The notes under the pieces were generated by a model, which saw only the letters and a list, made by a program, of their open reading frames with translations, made no database searches and had not been told where the DNA came from. DNA of 64,000 bases. It comes from Burkholderiales bacterium. GTDB taxonomy: Bacteria > Pseudomonadota > Gammaproteobacteria > Burkholderiales > Burkholderiaceae_C. Of this stretch, positions 26,801 through 34,193 are shown piece after piece. The DNA lies in assembly GCA_016703325.1 (NCBI GenBank), contig JADJCH010000002.1:186001-250000 (forward strand), in the 5' to 3' direction. The position numbers and the translations under genes were made by a program. Every line of letters begins with the position of its first letter. Within the stretch, counting starts at the first letter, position 1.

Positions 26801-29260
26801 CTTCCAGCGGTTGACGGCGCCCAGCGGCCAGCGCCGTGGCTGCAGCAGGAAGGGCAGCAGCTGCCAGTCACCGCGCGTCCAGCGGTGGCGCCGCGAGGCA
26901 GCCACGTCGGCGTGGCTGGGGGGGGCCTCGATGACGGCGATGTCGCTGAGCGCCGCGCAGCGCGCCAGCGCGCCTTCGAGCAGGTCGTGGCTGAGCACGC
27001 GGTCCTCGGGCAGGCGGCTCCCCAGCAGCGCGTGCACGGCCTGCACGTGAAGCAGGCCCTTGCCGGCGAAACTGCCCTCGTCGAACAGGTCCTGGTACAG
27101 CTGCGAGGTCGCGCTGCTGTAGGGGTCGGTGCCGCAGGGTCCTGAGAACAGCCAATGGAAGGGCGTGCGCTCGCCCGGGGCCGGCAGCGGGGCCGCCACA
27201 TGCGGCTGCAGGATGGCAAACCCGGTCGCCATGCGGCGCTGACGGGCATCCAGCCACGGTGTGTTGTGCGGGTGGGCGGCCACGCCCACCAGCTCGCGCA
27301 GCCGTCCGGGAGGCAGTCGGGTGTCGCTGTCGAGTGTGACCAGGTACCGCACCCCTGCCACGGTGCGGGAGGCCCGCCCCAGGTCCAGGAAGGCCCCGGC
27401 CTGTCCCGTGGCCAGCTGCGCCACCAGCTGCTCCAGCTTGCCGCGCTTGCGTTCCCAGCCGATCCAGCGCTGTTCGGTGGCGCTGAAGCGGCGGGCGCGG
27501 TGCAGCAGGAGAAAGCGGGGTGCATCGAGGCCGGCTGGCGCAGCGGTCGGGGCGCCGGGCGGCCCGGTTCGGCACAGCCGTTCGAGCGCCTCGATCTGCG
27601 CCAGGGCATCGGCCAGCAGGTCCTGGTCGCCGGGGACCTGCTCCGCATCGGCATCCGCCCAGTCGGTCAGCAGCGCGAACTGGGCGCATGGTTCGGGATT
27701 GGCCAGGTGGTGCAGGTGCAGTTGGTGCACCAGCGTCCGGATGGACACCGGGGAGGTCAGAAGGGCCGGAATGACCACCATCACCCGGTGGTCCGGCGGG
27801 ATGCCACCGGCCAGTGCCAGGCGTGGCAATTGCCGCGGCGGCACCGACTCGCTGACCAGCCGGTTGACCAGCGCTACCGCTGCCTCGGACGCCGGCAGCA
27901 CCAGCAAGCCGGCGGTGAGCAGGCTCCACCACGTCAGGTCGGCCGGACCGCGGCCGCCATGCAGGAGCCACCCAAGCGCAGTGAGCGTACCCAGCGCCAC
28001 AGCACCCAGGTACAGCGGCAGCACCAGGTGCCGACGTGCGCGATGCCAGGCCGGTGCGGAACCCGACGGCAGGCCCAGCGCTTGTGCGAGGTCAGCCCGG
28101 CCGTCGCCGTTGAGCCAATGGGTGGCGCCCAGTTGACGGGCGGCAGCCTCGTCCGGCGCCGAGGCGCCGGACGAGGCCATCAGCCCCAGCAGGGCCTGTG
28201 CCACGTCCACTTCACTGCGCCGGCCGCGCCGTGCGAAGCGTTCGATGGCGTGCAGGGTGTGGTCGCGGGTGCGGGTGTGTTCGGCCTCAAAAAGGGGCGA
28301 GCCCAGCATCACCTGCATGAGCCGGCTGGCACGTGGCACCAGCTGGGTCCAATCGACCTCGCCGATCAGGCGCAGCGAGGTCACGGCGTTGCCGACACTG
28401 AGGTTGTCGGCCGTCAGGTCGGCGTTGTGCTGGGCCAGGGCGGCGGACGGATCCGGCAGCGCCTCGTGCAGCCAGGCGCGCAGCGGGGAGGCCGGGCCCT
28501 CGCCGTGCTCGTGCAGCCGCAGGGCCAGTTGGGCCAGGAACACCGCCGCCACGCCACGGCGGGTCATGGCCCCCAGCAGCTCATCCAGCGGAGCCGGGTG
28601 GCAGGCGTCGATCCGGTCGCAGCACAGGTTGGCCACCTCTCGGGCAGCCTTGTGGGTGGCCAGGCGTTCGGCCAGGCGGCGCAGGTTCTCGATCAGCACC
28701 ACCCGCAGCGTGGTGGGCAGGGCCCAGATCTCGCCCAGCGTGAGCTCGCAACTCTCCTGGTAGGCCGCCAGGAAGTGCAGCAGCAGTTCTTCATCGAAGG
28801 CGCCGTCGCTGTGGGCCACGAAGGCCCAGGCGATGCCGTACACGCGTGGCAGGCTGGCCAGCGGCTCGTCCAGCAGCACCGGCAGGGCACGGTAGTAGTT
28901 GCGCGGCAGCCCCTCGTGCACCGCCTCGAACTGCGCCTCGATCAGGTGGAAGTTGTCGAGCAGCCACTCGTCGGCCGGACCGATCTCATGGCCACTGCGG
29001 GCCTGTGCGCTGATGAATCGGTAGGCTTCGCGCAGCACCCGGATGTTGCTGCGCAGGCGAGGGAAGAAGGTGACGGTGCGCCAGGACGGCGTGGCGGCCC
29101 GGTGCGTGGCCCCCAGGCTGCGACCATGGGCGGCCAGGCGCAGTGGCCCGAAGATCTCGGAGCGCAGCGGGGGCAGCAGCAAACCGCGTGACGCGTCCAG
29201 CAAGGACAGCAGTTCGGTGCCAGCCTGCGGGATCAGGTGCTTCAGCCGTGGGCGCGCCAT
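20828..29260 (-). CDS. ndvB: NdvB-type cyclic beta-1,2-glucan synthase / GH94 phosphorylase giant
   Basis: A 2810-residue membrane enzyme, close to the size of rhizobial NdvB/ChvB. In order: an N-terminal cytoplasmic region; membrane helices near 395-450; a GT84 glycosyltransferase with LVTLDSDTRLPPGRLRELVG near 640 and RRHRWTRGDWQLLPFLL near 790; more membrane helices (about 820-1000); a glucoamylase-like region with SPTNIGLYLLS and FMAHHQGMSIVAL; and C-terminal GH94 phosphorylase modules with GSGDWNDGMNRVG near 2470. NdvB makes its own protein-linked beta-1,2-glucan, cyclises it and trims its length by phosphorolysis; the product acts as periplasmic osmoregulated glucan. The exporter gene ndvA is not in this window. 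It follows a small membrane-protein gene by three bases. Confidence 0.92.
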   Translation of the reverse strand: MARPRLKHLIPQAGTELLSLLDASRGLLLPPLRSEIFGPLRLAAHGRSLGATHRAATPSWRTVTFFPRLRSNIRVLREAYRFISAQARSGHEIGPADEWLLDNFHLIEAQFEAVHEGLPRNYYRALPVLLDEPLASLPRVYGIAWAFVAHSDGAFDEELLLHFLAAYQESCELTLGEIWALPTTLRVVLIENLRRLAERLATHKAAREVANLCCDRIDACHPAPLDELLGAMTRRGVAAVFLAQLALRLHEHGEGPASPLRAWLHEALPDPSAALAQHNADLTADNLSVGNAVTSLRLIGEVDWTQLVPRASRLMQVMLGSPLFEAEHTRTRDHTLHAIERFARRGRRSEVDVAQALLGLMASSGASAPDEAAARQLGATHWLNGDGRADLAQALGLPSGSAPAWHRARRHLVLPLYLGAVALGTLTALGWLLHGGRGPADLTWWSLLTAGLLVLPASEAAVALVNRLVSESVPPRQLPRLALAGGIPPDHRVMVVIPALLTSPVSIRTLVHQLHLHHLANPEPCAQFALLTDWADADAEQVPGDQDLLADALAQIEALERLCRTGPPGAPTAAPAGLDAPRFLLLHRARRFSATEQRWIGWERKRGKLEQLVAQLATGQAGAFLDLGRASRTVAGVRYLVTLDSDTRLPPGRLRELVGVAAHPHNTPWLDARQRRMATGFAILQPHVAAPLPAPGERTPFHWLFSGPCGTDPYSSATSQLYQDLFDEGSFAGKGLLHVQAVHALLGSRLPEDRVLSHDLLEGALARCAALSDIAVIEAPPSHADVAASRRHRWTRGDWQLLPFLLQPRRWPLGAVNRWKVLDNLRRSLVPPAALAGLCLTLAGAGLSPWRTLLLVLLALGAGPLMGALAGSTPSRRQVARRPFCHQVATDWLRALGATLWTFALLLHDALDAADAIVRALYRIFVSHRHLLQWTTAEAAQAAAADASAMSLRGTLRRHAREPVAAATLLAALWALDTPLQGLSLTLCLLWGAAPLWTWWASRPSADLMAWPRAALALPTRAASSVEQRLLATLARDTWRYFERCVGAQDHHLPPDNLQTAPHPILAHRTSPTNIGLYLLSTACARRFGWIDTADLLARLEATLGTLRQLQRHRGHFLNWYDTRSLAPLLPMYVSTVDSGNLSGHLLAVAQACRELAQATTRPAEAERLLALAEAFEPLAWEADFSFLYNRRRHLLHIGHRVADGLPDPACYDLLASESRLASLLAIAKGDVPLRHWAALGRPACAAGSTAGLRSWSGSMFEYFMPGLVLDEPEGSVLHEACRAALQEQVAWAQAHGLPWGVSESAYAANDHTLAYQYAPQGVPSLALRRTPPDEWVVAPYATVLAAGLAPRLACRNLAALEALGARSSYGFIEALDFTPARQTSAGGPTRVQTFMAHHQGMSIVALANLLLGGTARRWGMANPHLQAVATLLHERAPREVPVIVEPLPTPPAPQRPGPVPGWVRELWPDAEALPPTQLLSNGHYSVTLRPNGAGWSRWGVVGVTRSRDDALRDALGSFLYLRHQRHGPVVSLTSHPAPDDSATYGCVFHADRVCFDARWPHLLARTTVWVSPEDDIELRRVELHNLGDAAIEIELISAFEVSLSQPQADVAHPAFANLFVSARWQAPQQALLFERTPRLPSEPALQMAHFLAETDPLLLELQIQTDRQLWAGRNRSSTHPAAQMAAPPLHGVEPGVALATGLDPACALSVRLRLPASGQARFTFATAASDQAGTLQAVIDKYRQASQVERASLMSTTLAGVRLRALQTRAEDLAAIQRLTTALVCGLTRVRHEAACLPPEHTGGCDRRLLWAHGISGDRPILLVTVGTPQGLGLLRVLTQALRLWSWCDIACDVVVLNMEPVSYEMALAHALATLQQRSLGDDHLPSRMTTSSLQVLRADDLGEDVLSTLRHLARVQLHADGRPLHHHVQAWADQHELARALRLRESGCAVPGPTAPVEAVPDPLPIAPPRTVPGRFLPGRGGYQFDVSAAQRPIRPWINVLSNPQFGTQVSETGAGCTWAVNSRLQQLTAWSNDPVADPPHEWFLLQDTRTRAVWHVAPSAWGDPLATYQVTHDAGSTVIRHRRDALEVTTTWCVDPQQRLLQVGLRLVNHGRRSLSLRLIGLVEWQMGASPADRLTVHTARHGELLTDEAAVHPGRPAAASPGTRLTALLATQLDHSAGFGGSTAFLGLIEPADPSDDRPEWTCDRREFFDASGRVTLPDHFGQRAGGGLDPCAALSTTLSLMPGAHAERFFLLGHADDAAAARRLAAEAAASTRVDGQRLVRSRAHWDDLLGAVTVATPDPLLDVLVNRWLLYQTVSCRMWAKAAFYQAGGATGFRDQLQDAMALAWAAPAMLREQILRCAARQFATGDVQHWWHAPSGAGVRTHFSDDLLWLPLACAHHLRATGDAALLDQRVPFLAGAAIPDGAEDVYDTPSPCQEVATVYEHAARSIDHSLAVGAHGLPLMGSGDWNDGMNRVGSGGQGESVWLGWFLCTVVAGFAPLARGRGEVERANRWEAAATGWRQALNTTAWDGAWFTRAYFDNGQPLGSQHNTQARIDLIAQAWSVLSQAGEPALQVAAMDSARQLLIDVPAGLVRLLDPPLTDAQPSAGYIQAYPPGVRENGGQYSHAGVWALMALAELARGGPASAQDAAGDEVYRVLSLLSPAHRSEHLVWGAAYGLEPYVMAGDICSQPPYVGRGGWSWYTGAAAWMHRAVIESLFGLQLQAHQLSLRPCLPSHWPRAELTLTREGRRLQLIVLRADAATALAATAMQGAHLLLPGQVLDWPHLDRHACFVLPLLEARAAQPA

Positions 29261-29263
29261 GGG

Positions 29264-29506
29264 TCAGATGGCGGCGATGACCGCGGCCAGCAGCAGGCCT
29301 GCCAGCAGCCAACTGGTCATGGCCCTGGCGGTGATGGCGCAGTGCAGCGCCTGCATCGCGCCGGACAGGACCGACCAGCGCCCGTGTCGCCCGCGACACA
29401 GGGTCAGGTGCTCGCCCAACGCACCCAATTCCAGCGGCGTGGTGTCGGCAGCCTGATCGAAGGAGGCGGTGCTCCAGTTCGGGCTGCGTGCAGGGGTCGT
29501 GTTCAT
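29264..29506 (-). CDS. Small C-tail-anchored membrane protein upstream of ndvB
   Basis: An 80-residue protein starting at ATG 29506. The first 55 residues are hydrophilic; the end, MTSWLLAGLLLAAVIAAI, is one hydrophobic helix that reaches the C-terminus. It stops three bases before the ndvB start, so both are almost surely on one mRNA. It could help membrane assembly of the glucan synthase, which is inferred only from position. No family recognised. The much longer open frame extending upstream to 30445 overlaps the gene on the other strand and looks spurious. Confidence 0.6.
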   Translation of the reverse strand: MNTTPARSPNWSTASFDQAADTTPLELGALGEHLTLCRGRHGRWSVLSGAMQALHCAITARAMTSWLLAGLLLAAVIAAI

Positions 29507-29631
29507 GGGATTCCGTTCTTGCAGTGCGGCGGCGGCTGGCGTCTGCCGGCCCGATGGAGGCGCCCCTGGCAGCACTGCGCTGAAACTGCAGTACGGGTTC
29601 GCCTGAAAGCTTGTATCCAGTACGCTGAACG

Positions 29632-29702
29632 GCGTCTGTGCGGTGCCGAACCCATCGCCCTTGCGCCAAGCCGGAGACCTGTGTGGCTTACCGCACAGAC
29701 GC
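29632..29702 (+). promoter_or_regulatory. 13-bp inverted repeat with an alternative inner hairpin
   Basis: GCGTCTGTGCGGT (29632-29644) and ACCGCACAGACGC (29690-29702) are perfect reverse complements separated by 45 bases. The right arm can instead pair locally: CTGTGTGG (29679-29686) with CCGCACAG (29691-29698), loop CTTA, 8 bp with one G-T wobble. The two structures exclude each other, as in attenuators. It lies 168 bases before the MbcA-like start at 29871 and 125 bases upstream of the divergent gene at 29506. It could also be a protein-binding site. Confidence 0.55.
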
Positions 29703-29870
29703 TGGACGGGCCTACTCCCACATTGGCTGCCTCGTGTGGCCTTTTGCAACCGCAACCGCAGCCGCCTGACTCGTGCCGTGCCTGCGGGCCCGGTCACTTC
29801 TGTGCCGGTCGGTGAACGCGCCGACGCGCCAGGCAATCCGCGCCCACGCTTCCGTGATCCAGGAGGATCC

Positions 29871-30575
29871 ATGCACCTGAATGCCGTTCGTCCCAGGACA
29901 GGCCCCTCGCTTGCCGGCGGCCTGTCGAGATCCTCTCCTCCCGGGACCACGACCTGGCCCACCGCAGGGGCAGGGGACGACCATGCGCCCCAGGCGGCAG
30001 GGCCGGGGGGGACACCCGTCACAGAGGTGGCGAGGGGAGATCCCGCGGAGCAGGGGCTCTGCGCACCCTTGCCCCGATGGGGAGAAGCGCCCGATGGCCA
30101 CGGTTTCGTGGGCCTGATCCATGCGTTCTTTTCCTGCGGCGGCACACTTGAGGCGGCCGTGGTGGATCGCCTGCTCAAGGCCTGCGGACGGGGTTTGCGA
30201 GGTGGTCTTGCCGACGGTGTATCGGGTGGCGTGTCTGGCGGCCTGTCGCGCCTGCTGGCGACCCGGCAGGTGTTCGGTTTTGAATGGCGTGACACGCTCT
30301 GGATCCCGATGTTCCAGTTCAATCCGGACGACCTGTCGGTTCGGCCCGGCTCGCAGCGCGTGCGCGATGAATTGCCGGTCCTGTGGTCCGGGTGGAACCA
30401 GGCCTGCTGGTTTGCCAGTCCCAACCACTGGCTCGGTGGGCGCACGCCTGTGGAGATGATCGATGCGGCACCGCGGGACCTCGAGGAGGCGGCGCGGGCA
30501 TGGCGTCCACAGCGTCCTTGCGGGCCTGAATCAGCTGCGCGCGCGCAGGGTTCAGCAGGCCGTGGCTTCGACTGA
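29871..30575 (+). CDS. MbcA/ParS/Xre-type (DUF2384) toxin-binding domain protein
   Basis: A 234-residue protein with ATG 29871 preceded by a near-perfect ribosome site, AGGAGGATCC. The first 95 residues are Pro/Gly/Ala-rich and probably unstructured. Residues 135-225 contain QVFGFEWRDTLWIPMFQFNP and NHWLGGRTPVEMIDAA, the pattern of the Xre/MbcA/ParS toxin-binding domain found in antitoxins of RES-type toxins. No RES toxin gene is adjacent, and no N-terminal Xre helix-turn-helix is obvious, so this looks like a solitary member. Its last 24 bases overlap the end of the convergent PRC-barrel gene. Confidence 0.7.
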   Translation: MHLNAVRPRTGPSLAGGLSRSSPPGTTTWPTAGAGDDHAPQAAGPGGTPVTEVARGDPAEQGLCAPLPRWGEAPDGHGFVGLIHAFFSCGGTLEAAVVDRLLKACGRGLRGGLADGVSGGVSGGLSRLLATRQVFGFEWRDTLWIPMFQFNPDDLSVRPGSQRVRDELPVLWSGWNQACWFASPNHWLGGRTPVEMIDAAPRDLEEAARAWRPQRPCGPESAARAQGSAGRGFD

Positions 30576-31044
30576 CTTGTGCAGGCGCCGCAGCGCGGTC
30601 GTGGCTTCCTGCTCGAAACTGCGCCAGTGCTGCGCGCGGGCGCGCAGCATGTCCGAAACCCGGCTCTCGGCGAACGCCAGATCGTCCCTCAGGAGGCCTT
30701 CCCGGGCATCGATCCTCGACCGGTCCCCCTCGGGCGCGCAGGCAGCGCTCACCTTCAATTCACCGGGCCTGACGTAGGGGCCTGTATCGACGATCAGGAA
30801 AGACAGGCTCCTGTCCTGCGAGATCACCAGGTCTTCGATCCGGCCGATCCGCTCTCCTGCTTCACTGTGGAGGATCCGTCCGAGCGCGCTCTTCTTGACG
30901 CTCCAGCCCATCCCCGCCTGCGCCGCTTCGGCCACAGACTGGCTGAAAGCGGTGGACCCCGCGGTCAAGGGCTGAGCGCTGCCAGGCTGCGCCAGGGGCG
31001 TCGAGAGTGGCCAGGGTCAGGCACAGCAGGCAGGTCGTCCTCAC
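30552..31044 (-). pseudogene. PRC-barrel exported protein with apparent frameshift
   Basis: The coding part from 30968 (138 residues) contains MGWSVKKSALGRILHSEAGE and IGRIEDLVISQDRSLSFLIV, a PRC-barrel domain. That frame has no ribosome site. One frame over, a GTG at 31044 has GGAG upstream, overlaps the stop of the preceding regulator gene (GTGA) and encodes a signal-peptide-like start (VRTTCLLCLTLATL). Joining them needs a single-base shift between about 30969 and 31010. The intact protein would be exported. PRC-barrel proteins of this sort are usually stress-related and of unknown mechanism. The shift may be a mutation or a sequence error; a TTG start at 30968 is the alternative. Confidence 0.65.
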
Positions 31045-31874
31045 GTGCTTCTCCGCTGCGGGGGGCGCCGCATGCTGCTGCCCGGTACCAGGTCCACCTC
31101 GGTCCCGGCACGCGGATCGGGCATCCAGCGCTGTTGCTCCAGGCGATCCGCCGCATAGCAGCTGCAGGCGACGGATTCCAGGCCAGGGCGGTCCAGCACC
31201 TGCAGTTCACCTCGGTGATAAGTGATCAAGCCGTCGCGGCTCAGATGGCCTGCTGCCATGGTGACGCTGACGCGGCGTGCGCCCAGCGTCAGGGCCAGGG
31301 ACTCGTGGGTGACGAGCAGTGGCCTGGTCCGGGTGCGATCACAAAGCATCAGAAGCAGTCGAGCGAGTCGGGCGCCGATGGTGTGCAGGCGTTCGCAGGC
31401 AACCGATGTGGCCTGCTGGCACGTCAACAGATACAGATAGCGCCGGCAGCAACGCTGCAGGGCGGAACCGCGATTCAACTCGCGGCGAAGCGCCACGCTG
31501 GTCAGCCGCCAGGCCGAACCTGGGTAGCAGACGACTGCACGCAGCGGGGATTCGGAGATGCCCAGGGCCAGATGAGCCCCCAGCATGCCTTCGGGCCCGA
31601 GCCGTGCGACTTCGACGTTCGATTCCCCTGCCACCACGGTCATCAGCGAAATGGCACCGTCGGTGGGAAAGTAGGCCGCCCGGCTTCGCTGGCCTTGTTC
31701 ACAGAGGATGGCATGGGGCAGCAATGCCACGGGTTCGCACACAGCCAGCAGGCGGGTGCGCACTGCAGGCGGAAGGGAATCGATCAGCAGGTTGTCGGCA
31801 GGGGTCACGAGGTCGGCGACAGAGTGTTCCCCACTGTGCGCCTGACGCCCCCGTTTCACTGTCTTGCAGCGCAC
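31041..31874 (-). CDS. Crp/Fnr family transcriptional regulator
   Basis: A 277-residue protein with a cyclic-nucleotide-binding-like N-terminal beta-roll (ILCEQGQRSRAAYFPTDGAISLM, GMLGAHLAL) and a C-terminal winged helix around 195-240 (HESLALTLGARRVSVTMAAG, HLSRDGLITYHRGELQVLD). It lacks the cysteine cluster of FNR and the cAMP-binding arginine pattern of CRP, so its signal is unknown. The start is uncertain; an internal GTG would shorten it by 5-25 residues. Its stop overlaps the GTG of the PRC-barrel gene, so the two are coupled. It resembles the regulator at 31919 in architecture. Confidence 0.82.
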   Translation of the reverse strand: MRCKTVKRGRQAHSGEHSVADLVTPADNLLIDSLPPAVRTRLLAVCEPVALLPHAILCEQGQRSRAAYFPTDGAISLMTVVAGESNVEVARLGPEGMLGAHLALGISESPLRAVVCYPGSAWRLTSVALRRELNRGSALQRCCRRYLYLLTCQQATSVACERLHTIGARLARLLLMLCDRTRTRPLLVTHESLALTLGARRVSVTMAAGHLSRDGLITYHRGELQVLDRPGLESVACSCYAADRLEQQRWMPDPRAGTEVDLVPGSSMRRPPQRRST

Positions 31875-31918
31875 ATAGAGCCAAGTGCAGATGGCAGGTC
31901 GGGCCCTGGTCGCACGAC

Positions 31919-32647
31919 CTATGTGGCGGTCCGGTCTGGCAGCAGCCGGTCGTATTCGCGCTTGACCACCTCATAGCATTCGCAGGTGCGGCCTTCCAGA
32001 CCGGCGCGGTCGATGACGGTGATGTGGCCGCGGGCGTAGCGGATCAGTCCGGCCTTCTGCAGTTTGAGCGCGGCTTCCGTGACGCCTTCTCGGCGCACGC
32101 CGAGCATGTTGGCGATCAGCTCCTGCGTCATCACCAACTCGTTGCCCTGCAGGCGGTCCAGACTGAGCAGGAGCCAGCGGCACAGCTGCTGATCCAGCGT
32201 GTGGTGGCGGTTGCACACCGCCGTCTGGGCCATCTGGGTGATCAAGGCCTGGGTGTAGCGCAGCATCAGGTGCATGACGGGGCCTGAGCCGTTGAACTCG
32301 TCCTTGATCACCTGGGCCTTGAGGCGAAAGCCTGTGCCTGCGCTTTGCACCACGGCTCGGCTGGGAGTGGTTTCACCGCCCATGAACAGCGCGATGCCCA
32401 CCAGTCCCTCGTTGCCGACCACCGCGATCTCGGCGGAGGCACCGCTCTCCATGACATACAGGAGCGAGATGATCGCCGTGGTTGGGAAATAGACATGCGA
32501 CATCGTCAGGCCGGACTCGTAGAGCACTTGGCCCAGCGGCAATTCCACCCACTCGAGCAGGGGCTGCCAGCGCTGCCATTCCAGGGCGGGCAGGGCTGCG
32601 ATGAGTCGGTTGTCCTTCGGATCATGCGCATTCGGCGGGTTTTTCAT
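31919..32647 (-). CDS. Second Crp/Fnr family transcriptional regulator
   Basis: A 242-residue protein from ATG 32647 with GAGG upstream. It has the sensor beta-roll (LPLGQVLYESGLTMSHVYFP, GNEGLVGIALFMGGE) and a winged helix (MTQELIANMLGVRREGVTEA, LQKAGLIRYARGHITVIDRA). It is clearly related in layout to its neighbour at 31041, 44 bases away, suggesting an old duplication. It is divergent from the fatty-acid hydroxylase gene at 32840, which it may control. There is no FNR-type iron-sulfur cysteine set. Confidence 0.85.
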   Translation of the reverse strand: MKNPPNAHDPKDNRLIAALPALEWQRWQPLLEWVELPLGQVLYESGLTMSHVYFPTTAIISLLYVMESGASAEIAVVGNEGLVGIALFMGGETTPSRAVVQSAGTGFRLKAQVIKDEFNGSGPVMHLMLRYTQALITQMAQTAVCNRHHTLDQQLCRWLLLSLDRLQGNELVMTQELIANMLGVRREGVTEAALKLQKAGLIRYARGHITVIDRAGLEGRTCECYEVVKREYDRLLPDRTAT

Positions 32648-32745
32648 GGGCAGGCCTCGCAGAGTTTCGGGCCGCCACCCGGGCGCGGGCAGGCAAGCAG
32701 CAGGGGCGACTATAAGCAGACACTGTAGGCCGGAATGTTCGTGAG

Positions 32746-32755
32746 CGCACAGACG
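32746..32755. promoter_or_regulatory. CGCACAGACG motif in a divergent promoter region
   Basis: The same 10-mer as in the leaders at 16003-16012 and 29692-29701. It lies between divergent starts at 32647 and 32840, almost midway. It could be an operator for one of the two Crp/Fnr-type proteins, although it is not the classical FNR or CRP palindrome. Confidence 0.35.
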
Positions 32756-32839
32756 GGCGCCACGCCATTTGTCCAGCATCGGCGCATCGGTGCGTGCCGA
32801 ACCGTTCGGGTTCCGGCGCGATGCCTGTCAAGGATACGC

Positions 32840-33484
32840 ATGATGTGGGTTTCACTGGAGCAGGGCAAGGTGGCTTATTGGGCCGACATCCTGCTGTACC
32901 TGGGGGCGGTGCTGCTGCTGACGACGCTGCTGGTTGCCCGAGCCCCACCCCAACGTCAGCTGTCTCTGCTGCTCGTTGTCGCGGCCGGCCTGCTTTGCTG
33001 GACCCTCTTGGAGTACCTGCTGCACCGCATCGTGCTGCACGCGCTGCCGCCGTTCAAGCGCTGGCATGCGATGCACCATCGGCGGCCTGCTGCACTGATC
33101 GGGACACCCATCTTGCTGAGTGCACCGCTGTTCGCGACGCTGTTCTTCCTGCTGCCGCTGTGGCTCGGCGACATCTGGCTGGCCTGCGCGCTGAGCCTGG
33201 GGGTGCTCGCAGGCTATTCGGTCTACAGCCTCACCCATCACGCCATCCACCATGGGAGGAGCCGGTCACCCCTGCTGCTGCGGCTGCAGCGTCGCCATGC
33301 CCGCCACCACCAGGATGCGGTGGGTGGCAACTACGGGGTCACCAGCGGTGTCTGGGACGCAATTTTCGGCAGCAGCCTGCCACCCAGGGTTCGCCAACAC
33401 GCTGCCTCGGCTGTTTCGACACCCGCAAGCTCAACAGTGACCAGGCAGGAGGCACAGCAAGTTCTGGAAGGCAAACCGCGATGA
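32840..33484 (+). CDS. Fatty acid hydroxylase / sterol desaturase family membrane protein
   Basis: A 214-residue integral membrane di-iron oxygenase candidate. ATG 32840 (AAGGAT upstream) is followed by helices at about 12-32, 42-60, 88-112 and 112-135. Histidine boxes are in order: EYLLHRIVLH, RWHAMHH, LTHHAIHH and RRHARHHQ, as needed to hold two irons. Members hydroxylate or desaturate fatty acids, sterols or carotenoids, so the substrate here is open. The C-terminal tail is hydrophilic. A small open frame overlaps its stop by four bases. Confidence 0.85.
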   Translation: MMWVSLEQGKVAYWADILLYLGAVLLLTTLLVARAPPQRQLSLLLVVAAGLLCWTLLEYLLHRIVLHALPPFKRWHAMHHRRPAALIGTPILLSAPLFATLFFLLPLWLGDIWLACALSLGVLAGYSVYSLTHHAIHHGRSRSPLLLRLQRRHARHHQDAVGGNYGVTSGVWDAIFGSSLPPRVRQHAASAVSTPASSTVTRQEAQQVLEGKPR

Positions 33485-33615
33485 CCCGCCACGCCCGGAG
33501 CCTGCAGGAAAGCGCTGACCGGGCAGATCGGCATCTGGCGAAGTACGCCAGCGTACAGACCGCACGCGTGCCGGCCCCTACAAGGAAAGCAGTGCCTCTG
33601 GGAGAGGCACATTGA
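33481..33615 (+). CDS. Possible small protein coupled to the hydroxylase gene
   Basis: A 44-residue frame whose ATG overlaps the hydroxylase stop (ATGA). It is basic and hydrophilic (MTRHARSLQESADRADRHLA) with no recognisable domain. The overlap is the only support. Confidence 0.3.
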   Translation: MTRHARSLQESADRADRHLAKYASVQTARVPAPTRKAVPLGEAH

Positions 33616-33631
33616 CCCTTGAAAGCCATCC

Positions 33632-34102
33632 ATGAACAACCTACAAGCTCTGTGCCGGCCCACCTCGATGGGCCAACTCAGGCGGGCCGCGGGCCGCTTG
33701 CATCCCTTGGGACTCCTGCTGGGAACATTCGCGCTGGCCCTGGCCTCCCTGGCAACCATCACTTACGCTGGCGAAGTGGACCCCGAGCCGGCAGCACGTC
33801 CGGGAGCCACGCGTTCGAGTCGTGAGCAGGTGCGTGCCGATCGGGTGGAGGCCCAGCGCAAGGGTGAAGCGGTGACGGGCGAGACCGGTCAGACCGCGCG
33901 CGAGGCCAATCCGAAGCGCTACCCCGCCGTCGCCAAGCCGGAAGGCAAGACCCGCCAGCAGGTCAAAGCAGACACCGCGGCCGCCATCCGTACCGGCGAC
34001 ATGACCGATGCCGAGTCCGGCAAGAAGCTCAACGAGCTCCATCCCAAAAGATACGAAAAGGCCCGCCAGGCAGAAGGCACGCCGGCCAGCGCCAGCCGCT
34101 GA
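33632..34102 (+). CDS. DUF4148-type exported protein
   Basis: A 156-residue protein with a signal peptide or anchor (LGLLLGTFALALASLATITYA) and two copies of a DUF4148-like unit: SREQVRADRVEAQRKGEAVT and TRQQVKADTAAAIRTGDMTD, each followed by a Pro-Lys-Arg-Tyr element. DUF4148 proteins are abundant in Burkholderiales, are probably periplasmic and have no known function. An in-frame ATG at codon 13 could also serve. A hairpin follows the stop. Confidence 0.75.
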   Translation: MNNLQALCRPTSMGQLRRAAGRLHPLGLLLGTFALALASLATITYAGEVDPEPAARPGATRSSREQVRADRVEAQRKGEAVTGETGQTAREANPKRYPAVAKPEGKTRQQVKADTAAAIRTGDMTDAESGKKLNELHPKRYEKARQAEGTPASASR

Positions 34103-34112
34103 CGCCACAGCC

Positions 34113-34130
34113 TCCGCCCCTTCGGGCGGA
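34113..34130 (+). terminator. Hairpin between convergent genes
   Basis: TCCGCCC (34113-34119), loop CTTC, GGGCGGA (34124-34130): a perfect 7-bp GC stem 10 bases after the DUF4148 stop. No T tract follows on either strand, so it may stall RNA polymerase only weakly or protect the 3' end. Confidence 0.45.
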
Positions 34131-34193
34131 CGGCCCATCGCCTGACGGGGCTGACGGGATCACTCCCGCCCGCCCCGCATCGTTGAGGGTTGT

